A stretch of 64,000 bases of DNA from Penelope pileata (lineage: Eukaryota; Chordata; Aves; Galliformes; Cracidae): positions 1,192 to 65,191 of the forward strand of contig WBMW01005660.1 in the NCBI GenBank assembly GCA_013396635.1. Reading direction: 5' to 3'. Numbering within the stretch: the stretch's first letter is position 1; each line of letters starts with the position of its first letter. Shown piece by piece: positions 46,637 to 61,600 of the stretch. The translations under genes were made by a program, and so were the position numbers. The notes under the pieces were generated by a model. That model saw only the letters and a list, made by a program, of their open reading frames with translations, was not told the origin of the DNA and did not search any database.

Positions 46637-49600
46637 CTGAAAAGGAGAAGGTTACTATCTCTATCAACTTCAATTTTTTATACCAAGAAGACGCAGATTT
46701 AACATTATTTAAACTATATCCTTACCTATATAAACTGCTCTGATATAGGAGCCTCCCTTTTTGCTAGTCCAGTCAGGTATATATAGAAGATCAAACCTCA
46801 TCAATGAGCAAAGTGAAAAGGGGTAATTCGAGGGGTCCCGCATCAGTTGTTGAAGATCTATCCACCTTGAAGGATGTTTTCTGTTTTAAATCTTTAGACA
46901 TTCAGAGTCTGAAATTTAGTCATTCATACGAAGTATGAATGTTAAGAAGTAGCTAAGCAGCAAGTTTAACATTTTACTAGTGCCTGTGTATTAGGCAGGC
47001 CATTATCAGCATCCATTTAAAGGTCTAGCTCTCAAGTATCAAGGTGATGTGTGCTTACAACATGTAATACTACTAATTCTCCATTATCCATAAGTGGATT
47101 ATCCAGGCTGGGAATTAAACTGATCCTGATTTCTCCCAAGGCATCTTACTGTAACCCAGTATTGCCAAAAACGTAATGTGAAGAATGTATTGCCGCAACT
47201 TGACTCTACTCTGTCTGCTGCTTAATACTATTCATTTCTCTGCAGCAGTTTAATATGTTAGCAAAAGTGTGCTCCCACAGTCTACTGGATCTGCAGTTTC
47301 AATTTATCTAGGTTATTTCTCTGTATTTCCTGTTATGAATATGAGTTGGCTGTAGTAAGCTTAATCTTTTTAATTCTTAGGAATTTCCAGTTTGTCATTA
47401 GTATCCATCACACTTAGCAGTTCATGTAGCAAAATTATCCACTGTTAAGTGATCAATTTTGGCAGAAAATACATATACCTTTCAGCATTACATATCATTA
47501 GTACCACTGTTAATACTAGCTCTTATATTTGTTTTCTACCTCTCCTTTCAGATTTTCTGGGTAAGTACATGTCAGCCTCTTGAGCTTAAGTTCAGGGATT
47601 TATATTATTAAATGTCATGTCATGACACAGCTCCTATCCCATACTACGTAGGGAATTCAAAGGATTTTCCATCCAAGAGACAAGCTAGAAAAAAAATCTA
47701 GAGGCTCCAAAACAAAGAATGTAGACATTTGTCCAAAACAGAACAGAAAAGGCAAGATGTGTAAAACTGAGGTAAGTGCTACATCCTAACATCCTAACAT
47801 TTTGAGATGTAAGACAGAGGGTTTTTTAATTGTTTTCTTTTGAGCCAACTGTTCTTTTATGAAAAAGCACATGGGTTATTGCTTTTTCCTGTCAGCTTTA
47901 TTTGGAAGGTGGACAGATGTGTACCATATTTTCCACAGTGAAATGCAAATTTGCTATTATTTGCATAATCTAGCACATATTTTATCAACATCTGTAAAGG
48001 CTTTACTATTTTGGATTTAAGTTTGTTAAGACATAATAAGATTAGCCGTATTCTCTAGCTCTTCTGTGGATCCAGCTGGCATTTCTTTGGGAGGTCTTTG
48101 TTTACGTAATGAAACTCTCTCTTGCAAGAGATAATTGATAATCCACACAATTGATAATCTACAACAATTTCCTGCAGATGTTAACTTAATGAATATGATG
48201 GAAAACTCTTTTTAGAAATCTAACAATAACAGACAATGTACTCAATATTAGTATGTATTTAAATGTTGTTGTAAGCTCACAAAAATATTCAAAGAGATGC
48301 TGACAATTCAGGTAGGTATTACTGTCTGTATAAACTCCTTGAAGAGTTGTTCTTCTTCCCATTTCAGAATGCAAATGCCAACTTTCACCACTAGTTCATG
48401 CTAGCCAAGTCTGGACTAGATGAGTCCAACAAAATTCCTGCTCCATCAGTCGAACAAAGCCACGGCATAGCAGTGCTTCAGGTGTAATTCTTAAGGTGAG
48501 AGGGATAACACATTCATTATTCAGCTCTCCTCCTACCTGCACTGGAAAATACAAAAAGTGGCAGGTTATCATTACAGAAGTGACCCACTCTATTGTTGTT
48601 TCTTCCAAAGAGCTGTCATTTTCCTCTACAGTGAAAGGCCAAGTGCATACATAGCCCAAGGAAACTATGTGCTGATGCTTCCTGGTTCTGCATAGCTGAG
48701 ACTGTTTTTGCCCTTATGATTTTTTTTGTGGGCCAACAAATGTAGTTCTGTTATGGTTTCAGTGCTGTCTTCAGGAGCTGTCACTTTGCTTTCTGCCAGA
48801 CCTGCATCGTTGTTTTGAACACAGCAAGGCCTTCAGACTTTTAGTAATTGGCAATTCGGAGTGCAGCGTAGCAGAAGGATGCTTTGACAACCACTTGCTT
48901 CTATTCAATGCCATATTCTTTCACTTACAAAATAAATAAGAAATGTTTTTAATGATGACAAGAGACATTTCAGTCTGCACTAAACAGTGGCTGCCTTTAA
49001 TCTTTTCCTCTAAAATAAACTGAAAAATAAACAACATAATGATAGTCAAAATATTCTGATGACAGTATATTTGTAATATGTCATTATATATTGTGTACGG
49101 GTTTAGTGCACATGATTTTGTGTGCTGTACTTTGATAAAGTACAGCATTAAGCACAACAGCAAAAGCAACACCGTAAAAAAGTGGAAAGTTTTCAGTAGA
49201 AAATAGCTTAATTTCTATCCAGTCATTTGTTTCTAACTTGCATTCTATCTCCATATACAATTTCCAAAACATATTTTTTGAAAAGTGGGGAAATTGATAA
49301 CTATTTTGTTTTGCTTCAAGACACTGCTAATGTTGAATATCATTTTTTCTGTCTGTAATTTATACCACCTATTACCCCCTTTCCTTTAAAAGCTTATGTG
49401 AAATATATAAAAGTATCTGAATTCTAAACATACCTATTTCTAATCTGTATACCAATCAATTTCAATTAATTATTTTACCCAATAAATCTTCCACATCAAG
49501 CAGATCAAGCAGATCTATCATTCTTTGTGCTGAAAAACAACAGATGTTTTAAATCCCTGCAGCAAGTGCTTAAACTTCAAAATGAGAACTAAAAATAAAG

Positions 49601-52600
49601 GCAAAACAAAACAAAACACTTTGGAGGATTTAAATTATACATAAAATGCAAAGCCAAGGCTTGTGGTCATGCAGACTGAAGAAAAGTCCCTTTACATTCT
49701 GTTTCCTGTAGATACAGATAGGTTACCAAGCCCTTTCCAAGTTCAACAGCTTTCAGAAAGTGGAATTACAGTGTGAAACTAAATTGAATGTCCTTATTTA
49801 ATGTTACTGTGCTGAAGGCAAGTTATCTGAAAGGTCAAAATCTCTCAATGCAAGCAAAGTGCTTGTATCTTCTAAAGATAAATGTATTGTGTGTTAATCC
49901 CAGAATTTTCATCACTCCTTATAGCTGACTGGCACTCTGCAAAACGCTGCAACATTATGTCCAGGAGAGAGTTATGAAAACAGCTCTTTGTAAGACTTGT
50001 ATTTGTGCATTCATTTAAGCATATCTCAGCTTATCTTGGGGCTGTAGGTGGGTAACTAAGATTAATAGGATGGCAATAAGCATTTGTAAAAACACCAGAA
50101 TGCAGTTCTTGTAATTGGCAGTCTGTTGGAATATGATTTTTGGTGATATAGTCACATCAGAACTTCAAAACGATATATAGAACAACAAAAAGAACTACCT
50201 ATACATAAAAGGGCAACAAGCTAGGGTCCTTTTCACATGTATATATCACTGCTGCATTAAAGAAAGTAATAAATGTACCTCATAAATGCTAATAAATATC
50301 TGTTTCAGAGAAGGAGCTTATACAGTTTTCTGTACTCTTACATTGTCTCATCATATCCCTCAGATTTGTGTGAGATCTTTGTTGTTTGGAAGCAGATGTA
50401 GGAAAAATAACAATTCTCTCCATTTATAATTCAGATGGTGAAATGCATAAATGGATTTTTAGGTTCCAAAGAATCATTTTAGCCCCATATATACCAAGGA
50501 TATCTCAAAACTGCTACTCAAGGGACATTTATTTTGACAAAAACAGTCCATAAAAGGAATACCAAGAAAATATGTCATGGTAAGACATAATATAGAAATC
50601 TGCTGAATAGTGCTTAAATAAAATGATAGAAATTTGGTGAGTAAAATAAAAAATTATTGTGTTAGCATAGGAAGGTAAGTCTTGATTAGGAGTATCAGCT
50701 GTGGATAAAAGGAGGGAGACAGTACTCTGTATTTTACAAGGGAATACATGTTTCTAGGTAGCAGAAACACTGCAGGATAAGGTATATTCAGAGTAGATAT
50801 CCACTGACTACCATGATGAGGAAGAGAGATGTAATTTGTGTTTTGTTGTTGTTGTTCTTTTTCTCTCACTTTAATAGAATTAGGCAGAGCACTGTCCATG
50901 GTGTGTTAATGAAGGGCTTTTTACTTTGACTGCAGAGGAGGAGTACAGAGCAAAGATCTTACAAACCCATGGGTTGTATCAAGACAATATTTTGACAGAA
51001 CATCTCACATACAGAAAATAAGGCTGATCTTAGATGCATCCTGACTATAAGAGAGCTCTGTAACCAGTGGCTTGAAAAAAGTTGGTGGACTAGGAAGATA
51101 TGTGCATGAATAAACACACATTTTGAAGACAATGAGGTAAGCAGGTAGATAACCTTGTGAAAGTTAAAGAGAAATATTACCATTCATAGAAATACTTTCA
51201 TACTATGGATCTAATTTCCTATTGATCTGTGAACTGTGGTATCCCACAGAGAATCATAAGCTTACAATATTTGCGCTTCCATTTCTGGATGTAGGGCTCA
51301 TGTTATGTTCTATATATTAAAGGATGTGGTGGGGTTTTTTTGTGTTTGTTTTTTTGTTTGTTTGTTTTTAGGTTTTTTTTTTTCATGTTATTTCTCATTT
51401 CAGTGCTTTTCCAAAGGCTAATGTTTCTCTTGATATAGAGTACTAGATGGCAGCAAAATGCTTTTAAATATCTTCTGGATTGTCATTGCAGCCTGTATCC
51501 ATTTATCACGCCCCGGCTATATGCCCACTCTCAAAAGAGTACTTTTATTGCTGCACTCTCTCCTCCCTATTTGGTGCCCCTTCTCTTCTCCTGCATCACC
51601 CTTATAGCTGTCAGAAGATCATAGGCCGAGTCTGAATCATAAGAATCACTCTGCTGGAAAAATGATGTATCATATGGAAGACCTGAGAAGTAATTTTTCT
51701 CTGCTACCATTTTAGGACAGCCTCAGCTGCTAGTTTCAGACCCTGCATTTCAAGAAGAGGTGTGAGCCAGCATGGAAAAAAGACTAGAAATCAGCGAATC
51801 TCATCAAAACACGTGATCTGAGAGGAAAGATAAAATGCTTTAAATGCTTTAATGTGAGTCTCTTTTTAATGCTTTAGTGTGAGTCTCAAAGGACAAGAAC
51901 ATAAAAATAATTAGAGAAAGGAAAGTAGCCTACTTTCTCCATGTCCACTCTGGATGCAGAAAGAAGCAATGGTATTACAGTGAAGCAAAGTGGAAAATAG
52001 GGATAGCTTAGCACTAGAATACATTTTTGGAGAGACAGTAAAAGTGATATCAATTGAGATCAGACAAATATCTGTAATGTTTCAGAGATGTACACTTTGA
52101 GATCTTAACTGGAGAAATGGGCTATGTACATAATATCTTCAGTGGTATGCCCATTTGATGAGGCCAACCCATTGTTGTGGCTGGTGACAGTTTAATCATT
52201 CAGAGACAACTGTTTCTGACAAAGGGGGAAGACAAAGGCAGTGTGAACAATTCCGTGTTAAACAGTCAGCATGTCAAAATCACAAGAGAACAATCAATCA
52301 ATATCAAAATTTGTGGCTATGGATTCACGTGTAAGAAGAAACAGAGCACGATATGGTTGATGCCCACAAGTTACCTCTGTGTAAACAAACATCTACAGCC
52401 AATTGTTTCTTTTAAATTTGTGATTTTGGAGGTAGCAGAGGCTGATAACAATATGTTGTCAACTTTACCCCTCATGGGATCTTCTGAGCTTTTTTCTGAC
52501 AATAAAAATGAGAGATAAATGGCAAGTCCCACAGGTTACTGAGCGGAAGTTCAAAGGTTTCAAAAAGTACAAAACACCTCATCATTCAGACTGCCAGTAA

Positions 52601-55600
52601 CATCTTTTCAACCCTCCAGGCTTATATCCTGCCATTTGCATCTTGGAAATTGATCCAGAGTCTTGGAACTTTGAAGTCCTGTCAGGAGAGAAGCTATCGA
52701 AACAATGGGAGAATTAGAATGATGATGTGTTACTGCTCACTTTGAAAAGGAACAGCTCTTCTGTGTTGTCCAAGGTCCCTCACTCCAAACAAGGGTCATT
52801 CTTGAAGACCAATGGCCAGGGATGTTGGCGTGGAAATGTTATTGTGCCCCTGTGAAATGCTGAAGTTTCAAATAATGCTTCTGTCTAGAGTAGGGTACAA
52901 GTAAAGGCCTTGAAATACAGCAGGCTTAATACACATTAGTGGTCTCTTTCTCTATGAAATCAAGATAATCTTTCTTTTCATCTCTTCTACTCTCACATTT
53001 TTTCCATGTAGGAAAAATAGTAGTCCTTCAGTGGCTGTCAGAATTAAGGTGGCTGAACCCCCCACTCTGGGATTATGCATCCATTCCTTATCATCTTTTC
53101 TAAGACATTTTACTCTGGTAAAATTTTATTGGCCAGGTAAAATACAATTTAAGTCTCATTGTTTCTGACTAATTATTCAATCTGTGCCTGTATTTCACTT
53201 GTTTCATTAAACAACCACATAACACAAAAGCGGGAACATGCAATTATACCTTCATTTTCTGCTGCCCATTTCTTACTAGTTTCACAAGACATTTCACAGT
53301 GTTGCAGTGAAAGCAGAAAATACAGCTTTGAGGATCTTGTCGTCTTTACTTGCAATGGAAGGGAACTGACTTTCTGCATTGATGTCACAGACTGCAATAA
53401 AAGGGCCAAGGAGGGAAAATTGTCTTCTCTTTGATGCACAATTTGAAGATCAAGTTGGAAGGAGGCTGTCTGCAGGGACAATAATTGTTTGTCTGAATGT
53501 TCATCTTGCATAGTGACTTGGACTCTCCTCTCATAGACGCATTAAGGGATAAAGCCAATGCTAAGTAGGAGTGCTCTTTTTATTTGGTGAGAACTGGACC
53601 CTAGCATATAACCTGAAACAAATAATGCTCAAGTCAAAGCATTTCGTGTCTATTGTTGACTTACAGGCAATTTCAAAGGCCATTGAGTAAGTGCAATAAC
53701 AATTGACACTCGTTCTGCTGTATCATCATAGAATTTAGGATGTTCAAATTTACACCTCATCTTCTCTTTCTATATCTTCTATCCTCCTCATTTGAGGCAT
53801 GAGAAAAAGAAAGTTTGTGTTATGTTTATAAGACCTTGTTCCCCTTGTCTCCAGAACAAAAATTTTTCAAAATTCTTATGGGAATTTTTTTATACATGTA
53901 TTTGTTGTTGTCATATCAGTATTATCACAGAGCTATAGTGAACAGGATATTGACTTAATTCATGAAAGGATTTTTTACACATCAATTTTAAAAACTTGCC
54001 AAGGATATGCTGAATCTCAGGAGACATTACAGAAGAGGTTAATATGAATCAGTACACTGAAATAAAAGTTAGGCATAGTTGTGTGAATTCTACTTGTCTG
54101 ACATTTCATATAGCAACATTCAGAGGTTTATCTGTACCCCATTATTTCCTGTAGCATGAAGCACAATTACTAGGTAACCAGAGACGCACGCACACAGAGT
54201 GAGGATTACTTCCTGCCTTAGCTATGATGGAGTAATCTTGGTTGTATAGCCCTGAGGACCTATCAAACATTTATAGCATGGATACAGCAGACATTCTTTT
54301 CTGCTAGATTAAGCTATTTTCTCTATTATATGTCTTCAACCTTCTATACTATTTTCAAACATCATATCAAATCAAGACTTTTTTCAATTTTCCCTGAGCT
54401 CCTTTTAAACCTATGGCATCCACATACTGGAGTAAATCGTTTTCCAACTCATTTACATTCTTGAAAAAAAAATAAATTTTTTTTAGGCCCATACACTTGG
54501 GAGATGATGTATGCAAGCTTACGGTTGTGAGGCGTGCTGTTTACTTGATTTATAATTGTTCTATTTTTTCAGTTAGTCATACTGTTAGTTAAAGCAAAGA
54601 CAACTATTTGCAGAGGTAAAAGTTACAAAGCCACACTCTCCACTTGGATTTACTGCCACCACTCTTTTGTATACTTTGCAAAACACTTCTTGTTTGTCTC
54701 TGCTTCCCTGTGTGTAAAATACAGCAGTCGTACATCATTCATTTAAAAGAGAAAAGATGGAAGAAATAAAATTTCACCAACCTGAGTTGGCAAAAAGCTG
54801 GAAATACACACCCCCTCTAATCATTCAGCACGTGAAGATACATCACTTTGATTGTCCACCAGGACTCTGAGTTTCTTTTACAGTCTCAGGACAACAGAGG
54901 CACAGAAAAAAATGTTCATGGTTGAGCATAAAGTCAGTATGAATGTTACGGAGCCCTGAGTCATGCAATTCCCCATTCTGTCACAGGGCTACATCTTGCA
55001 AGGGAATTGTCTCCCCTTCAACAGGGAGAGCTGCTAATAGCCACTTAAAGGTGTTTGGAGAGGGGAAGAGGCAAGAAATCTCACAGACACAGAATTAAAT
55101 GTGCCCCAAACTTTGTTTTCTGCAAAGTTTGACAGACTGCAAAATCATTAGGTGTCAAAATTAGAAATCTTTGGTATTAATATAGCAATACTTTTTAAAA
55201 ACTAACTTCAATTTTTACAGTGTAAAATGAAATGTGTTTTTTTTATTATTTTGTTTCTTGTGGGCCAGAAATTCTATCATATTAAGTGTTATCTGTCTAC
55301 GTAATGCATATTCCCACAGTGACTTTGCATCTGAAATCACATTTCCAAAACATACAGCAAAGAAAAATGCATTACTGCATCAAACCAGCAGTTTCTTTTC
55401 AGACTAAAATGTAATTCTGTACCAGCATGAGTTAAGAACAAAGTATCCATATCATTCTGATAAAACATGAAATTCAGCTCCATGTTTTTTTCAGAATGAG
55501 GGTTTTGAAATCCTCAATCCTTACCACCATCAAAAAAAAAAAAAAATCCACAAAAGAACAACAACAATAAAATTGTAAATATAAGCTTTAAAACTACTTG

Positions 55601-58600
55601 TTTATATATTTAATTTAATATTCTAAAGTCATGTACTAGCTTCATATGATCTTTCTCTTAATTAGACAATCTTGTACATTTCTTTCATATGGAAAACTCT
55701 GCACCGTACCTTATTTTCTGGCAGAATTTCACAGTATTCAGTAGAATTACTGCAGAAAATATCTTTCTTATTTTCTACTTAAACTTGCCTCTTAATTTCT
55801 GTTGAACCAGAAAATTCTGGCTACTTTGAATGACTGGGAATAGTTTACAGACCCTCTCATGTTCTAACTACTACTTTGTGGATTTGCAAGGAAGACCTAG
55901 GTAAAATGTTTAGTAATATCTCTAAGTGTATCACTTAGTGAAATGCATATATTTTTGAAATTTATCTGACATAATTTGTATAATGCAATATCTTTACATG
56001 GAGTTTAATGCCTTTTGGGAGCTTCTTCAAAAGAGTAAGAAAATGATAGCTTAAGATAGATTGTAAAGTAGGACAATGTAGATCAATATTCTATATTTAA
56101 ATCCAGGAATGCTTCCAGCATGGTTGTTTAATTCGCTACTTTATCTCAATGGAAGGATTTGTGTTTATATAAAATATATTAATTAAGATCAAAATAATGC
56201 CTCATTTTCTCTGACCGGTTTGTCTTCAAGACATTATAACATTAGCTCAAAAGTAATTTTTCCCCTTTAGAAATGTATTAATCTATTTCAAACTAATATT
56301 TCAACACATAGATAAGGACAGACATTTATCATAAATTAGCCATTTCTTGGCTACCTTACAAGAAAATGGCTGCAAAACAAATCTTTATCTCCAAGGAAGT
56401 CTGCGTATTTTTTAAGGAATAGTTATCAAAAGTAACATCTGTTTGGTTTCAAAGAAGACTAATTTGAAGTAGGTTAATTATTAAAATGAATTTTTAAATG
56501 TTACTTAGCTGAATATGACAATTGGGATATGTGCTTAATTTAACAATTCATGTCACAGAATATGGATTTTATCCTTTTGTAATTTCTCCACAAAATAACC
56601 TGCTCTAAACCAAAGAAGGTTTCAAGAAATAAATGCAGACAGATCTTGAACACATTCCTAAGATGCAGCCACTTCATTTAATTTCTTTCCAGCTGATGAT
56701 TAGTGCAGCCAAACCCATATTTTCTCTGATGAAATTGAATCCTGTCAGCTATATTTGAGAGACAAAAACTGTTTCTATGGAAAACTATTTTTCTGTGGCA
56801 TCATCAGGATGGTTATTATGGAAGGTGATTCATGAACTGTGATTATCCTGACGTGGTGGAGATAAAGCTACTAGGTGATATTGCATGGAGATGTTGACCT
56901 GAAATGCAGACTGGCTTATACCTAGTGGAATCTGCTTTTAACTTAGGTTATATATCCAGAATTATACTCCAAATTAACCTTTCCAGTTCAAGCAAGCAGA
57001 AGCAAAAGAAGTACACTTAGTAACACTCTCACTCACAAAGAAGAAATACTGGAATGGATTCAGAACTCTTCATTAAAAAGTTATTTTCTCCATTCTTGAG
57101 AAAACAGCCATTATTAGGTGCAACTTTCTCTTGGCAATTTAAAAATGCTCACTGTGGAAGATAAGCACTTATCCCTATGTAATACAGTAGAATCTATCAT
57201 TTTGGCCAGAGGGAGGCAGAGTGGATAGTTGAGATTTTCTTTGTCCTCACACGGCCACTTGAAATACTGGAATAGACAAGAACGGCCATAAGATTTCGAA
57301 AAGAGAAAAGAATGTACGAGATGTGCAAGATGTCATTTAAATCCCCAGACATAACAAATTATGTTAATTTGAAGTTTTGTCTTGCTATTTGTCTCCTAAC
57401 CCATAAGCACATATAGATGCACTGTAGACTGAACTTTTCCACTGTTTATCTGGCTGATTGACTGAGGCTTCATGGGAAAGAAAGGCTTGTGAGTCACTCT
57501 ATATAACACAAACTAAAAAAAATGCTTGAAAGCCTGTTTTTAAAAAAAAAAAAAAAAGCTAGCTAAAATGTTGACTGGTAGAAATATCTCTTTTTAGAAC
57601 TGAAAAGCTTTTGAAGAGCCACCTGAGAAATTTTTAATGGTCTAGATCTACCTCTGTACGTGTATATATACTTCAAAGGTAAATATGCTTCTTTGCAATG
57701 AATATGATTGAAAGGGAAAAAAGATACATTGGCAAGTATTTTTTCACTAACTAGCAATTCAAGAGCTTTGCAAAATGAATGTACTTATTTACTACTTGTA
57801 CACAGTAAGTATCCGCTTAGTTATTAATTGCCTCCTTTTTAAGTGACAGGATTTATGGGTGTCACTGCTAATTGCTATGCCACCGTTTAGTGACTGTGAT
57901 TGGCTTTCTGAGCAAACTTTAGAAGTTTGTGTAATTATTTTGGTTTTGTCATCAAACACTTCCTTTTTTCTCAATTAATCATCATTTGCATTTCTAAAAA
58001 AGCAGCAGCAAGTGCATAATGACACCGCAGCATAATACTTAACAAACAGTAGTTTGATTTAGAACAGGTCTTGACTGGTAAAAGTATGGGGAGAGAGAGT
58101 TCCTGTTGCAAACTGCAAGATTAGCGTGACAATCAATTACATTTTAACTGTAGCCCTGGATATACTGAGAGAATATATAACTTTATTTTTTAAACTACCA
58201 CCAGAAAAGCATGTTCTTACTGCATGGAGGGATTCAGTTCAGAGTCTTCTGTTCTAAGAACTTCCAACAACTGGGCAGGCAGCACCTCAGAACATCAATC
58301 AGCTTGCTATTGTGGCTAGCAAGCTGTGGTGAAAAGAAATAACATTTTAAAATAAAGCAATGTAGATTCATAAGAGATTAAAATAGTTTGTGGCAAAGGA
58401 GTGTCTTTTTTAAACCTGCTTAGGTGTCTTAACAGCCACCAACACTTCTATGTAAAAGGTGCAGACAGTCCTGAAGTGCTATGTCTTTGCCAATCTCGAA
58501 ACCAGGCATGTAGACAAGTGTGCCTGAGGTAATAAATTATAGTAAATTTATAGGGTTGTGATACATTTCCTGTGACTTCTGAGATTTCTGAGCAAATTGA

Positions 58601-61600
58601 CCCATTCTGTTATGTTTTGGGTACAGTCAAGACTAAGCCAGAAAAGGTGGACCATATTTTAAGAGTGCCCCACTTCTTTCAGTCTTGGGTGAGGAAGGCC
58701 TTGCTGTTATCTACTTGCCTCAGTGTATACATAACTTGTGTTAAGTGAAATGCAAAATTCAGATGAACACTTTCATTCATAACGTGCAGTCAACAATGAT
58801 ATATTTTACAAGAGAGAAAGAACAAAGGGGCATGCAAGCCACAGCTGATCTAATCATGCCTAGATAACCAGGAAAATCTCTGCTTTCACCAAGCATCTGA
58901 CTTTTTTTCTTATTAGTATTCATCCAATCATTAAATACAAAACTTTCATAGCAAAGCCTCACTTTATTATAATTCTATAACATTTATGGCATTGTCATGT
59001 AACTGACTGATAAGATAAAGAGAAAACCAGACTGGATGGAATTTTATCAGAAAACAAAATATAATATTTATCCTTGAATGTGCCATTTTTTATTATGGCA
59101 CCAACCCAAAAAAGCACGTAGCAATATATCTGCTTTATGCAAGCTCTAAACCAGTGGTTTTCTGTCAGATCAAATATTGACGTGTTACAGGTGAATCCAA
59201 TTTTGTAGACTGTCGTTTGGTGGTTGAGAGTACAGGTGAGCATAGTCTGAAGTGTTTAGGTATGCAGTTAGCTAGCACAGGCTTACCAAATTGGCTCAGT
59301 TTCAAAGCTAGCAAGAGAGCTACAGAAATGAAGGAAAGTTATAAAACTTCTTGAGAAGATACTAGAAGACACTGCTCCAAGGAGTGTGCGCTGAGAGGTA
59401 AGTGACCTAAGCCCTTCACGAAGACTAAGGAACGACTACTTCTCTCAGAATTAGCTACAAAGAAGTCTTTTCATTCAACCATTACTTTACGTTGTTATTT
59501 GCAAATTTTCCAAATTCAACTCCCTTTAGAAATTCTTGCTTTATTTTCTTTGTGGATGATTTTCTTGCACATGGTTTTCCTTTTATTTCTTTGCTTAAAA
59601 TTCCTTTGCTTATTTTTGATGTCCTCCTTGATGACTACAACTAATAGTTTCCTATAATTTCTCTTTTTTCAGAGAACAAATTTCAGATAACTTTTGCCCC
59701 TTATTTCAGATCAATTTTGCACCTTTGTTTTGAGGGAGAATTCCAAATGTTTTATATACTCAAGTATCTGTCTTGAGGCAGCTGATTTTACTACCATGCT
59801 ATTAAAATTCATTCAAGTTTGTTCTTTCAAAATCTGAAGCTTGGTTTCATGTCTAGTTTTGCTTGCTCTTTTACTTAAACTAAGCCTACTTATGATCATG
59901 GTTTTCCAAAATTATTTGTACCGTAAATCTTCTATAACTTTCTCATTTCTTTACAAAGCTAGAGCATGAACACTACAGTATGCTCTGACTGACTTGGTGA
60001 TGTGGCAGTTGATGCAAGCTGTTATCTAACACATCTGAGAATTCCTGGACCCTAGCACTGCTATTCTTGCTTGCTTTTCAAGCTGCATGTTGAGTAAATG
60101 TGTCACACAAAAATACAATCCCTGATGGTATCGATCTCTACAGTATCTCATAGTGGTCAGTATCCATTATACTCTATCTGTCTATAACAGACCTACAGAA
60201 TGAAACCTAAAGTTGTGGGGGGCTTTATCAATGGTTTTTTTTTAAATGTTTTTGCTCTGAAGACATCTTATTTGATCCATACTTATTGTTTTACCTTTTT
60301 CTGACATTGTTTAGTTCATTCATGTATAGTAGTACATTGCTCTCTTTCTGGTGAGTAATTGTATATAATATTTAACACTTCAGCTCCATGAATGGATTGT
60401 TAATCACCTCAGCTCTAGAATACACAGTGAGACAGAAGCATTTCATAGACAATACTAGACTTTACAGTCACATGGTTGTCTAATTGTTTTCCAAGTAACA
60501 AAAAAAGAAAAGAAAAAGTTTAATGACTCCACTTCTGCCATTGTATGAAATTTAGTCTAAAATAGAGGGGTGGAGTTGTGCAGAAACTGTCTGCTTTTTC
60601 CTCCAAACTAAAGTCTACAATCAAGAAATGATATAACAATATCAGGGAATGGAAAAAAATAAAATTATTTAGTGAGGCCATGTAAGCAACTTAACAATAA
60701 CAGCAACAACAAAGAAACAGAGTGTAAACTCTTCATTGCATAACTTCAGCAACCATATTTCTTTTTTTGTTCATTACTAGATAAAGATATACTGATATCT
60801 AGTATACCCATTTAAGAAAACTCTGACAATCAGCATGGCCCTAGTAAGAAGTTTACAGACTTCAGTTCACCAAGCAGAAATACTGAATGGAGAGAGGTAG
60901 GGCAAAATGGACTCAAACCATCTCCGAATGCTACTTCTTAAAATTTTCTACAATTTTATTTCATGTGTCTGGTGCAATTTTCCATTCATGTTCAATTACA
61001 AATATGTTCATATGGAAATATTTCGCATGGTATGATATGTTATGATCACAAGGTTTCCAGCACCATCAGAGTGGTAGCCCTTAATCATACTAGTGGTCAA
61101 TATCCTCTGTGTATTGTCCTTTTCATTTGCTGAAAGCAGCATTTCAGAGCTGAATCTCTTATTGGGATTTATAGATGCAGTCCTGATTTTTTTGATTTTT
61201 TTTTCTATTCTCTTCCCACTGCTATTACTTTTCAGAATGAGTTACAACATAGTACTTACATGAGAGAAAGTTTACCTACCCTTTTTCATGGAAATGGTGT
61301 GATTGATCATGATAATCCTTCCCAGTGCTTGCTAAAGCAACAGTTTTCAAAATACAGTGACTTTCCCTTACTGACTTTCAATTTGGCTGTAATAGTCATT
61401 GAAGTGATTCATCAAAATTCACAGTGAAATTCAAGCAAATTTCTTTGATTATAAACTCCTTAACTGTGGTTGAGTATTATTAAAAAAAAAAAAAAAAATT
61501 ACTGCACTATTCCCAACCTTGTGAAATGTATCAGCTCAAGTTTGGGTAAAATCTGTCTGCATAAACATCTTAACTTCTGAAGGGGGGAAAAGTAGCTTAA

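Noticed and set aside
48396..48659. 87-codon minus-strand frame with an acceptor-like TTTTCCAG inside, as a second exon near 46418-46636
   Set aside because: No convincing donor follows before the in-frame stop, and the peptide is not recognised. Too weak to list.
53725..53770. ATCATAGAATTTAGGATG as a CR1 tail
   Set aside because: Only about 18 bases resemble CR1, with no 3' UTR following.
59339..59408. TATAAAA followed about 60 bp later by a strong splice donor (GAGAGGTAAGTGAC)
   Set aside because: Suggestive of a first exon, but isolated motifs of this kind occur by chance in AT-rich DNA and there is no open frame or other support.
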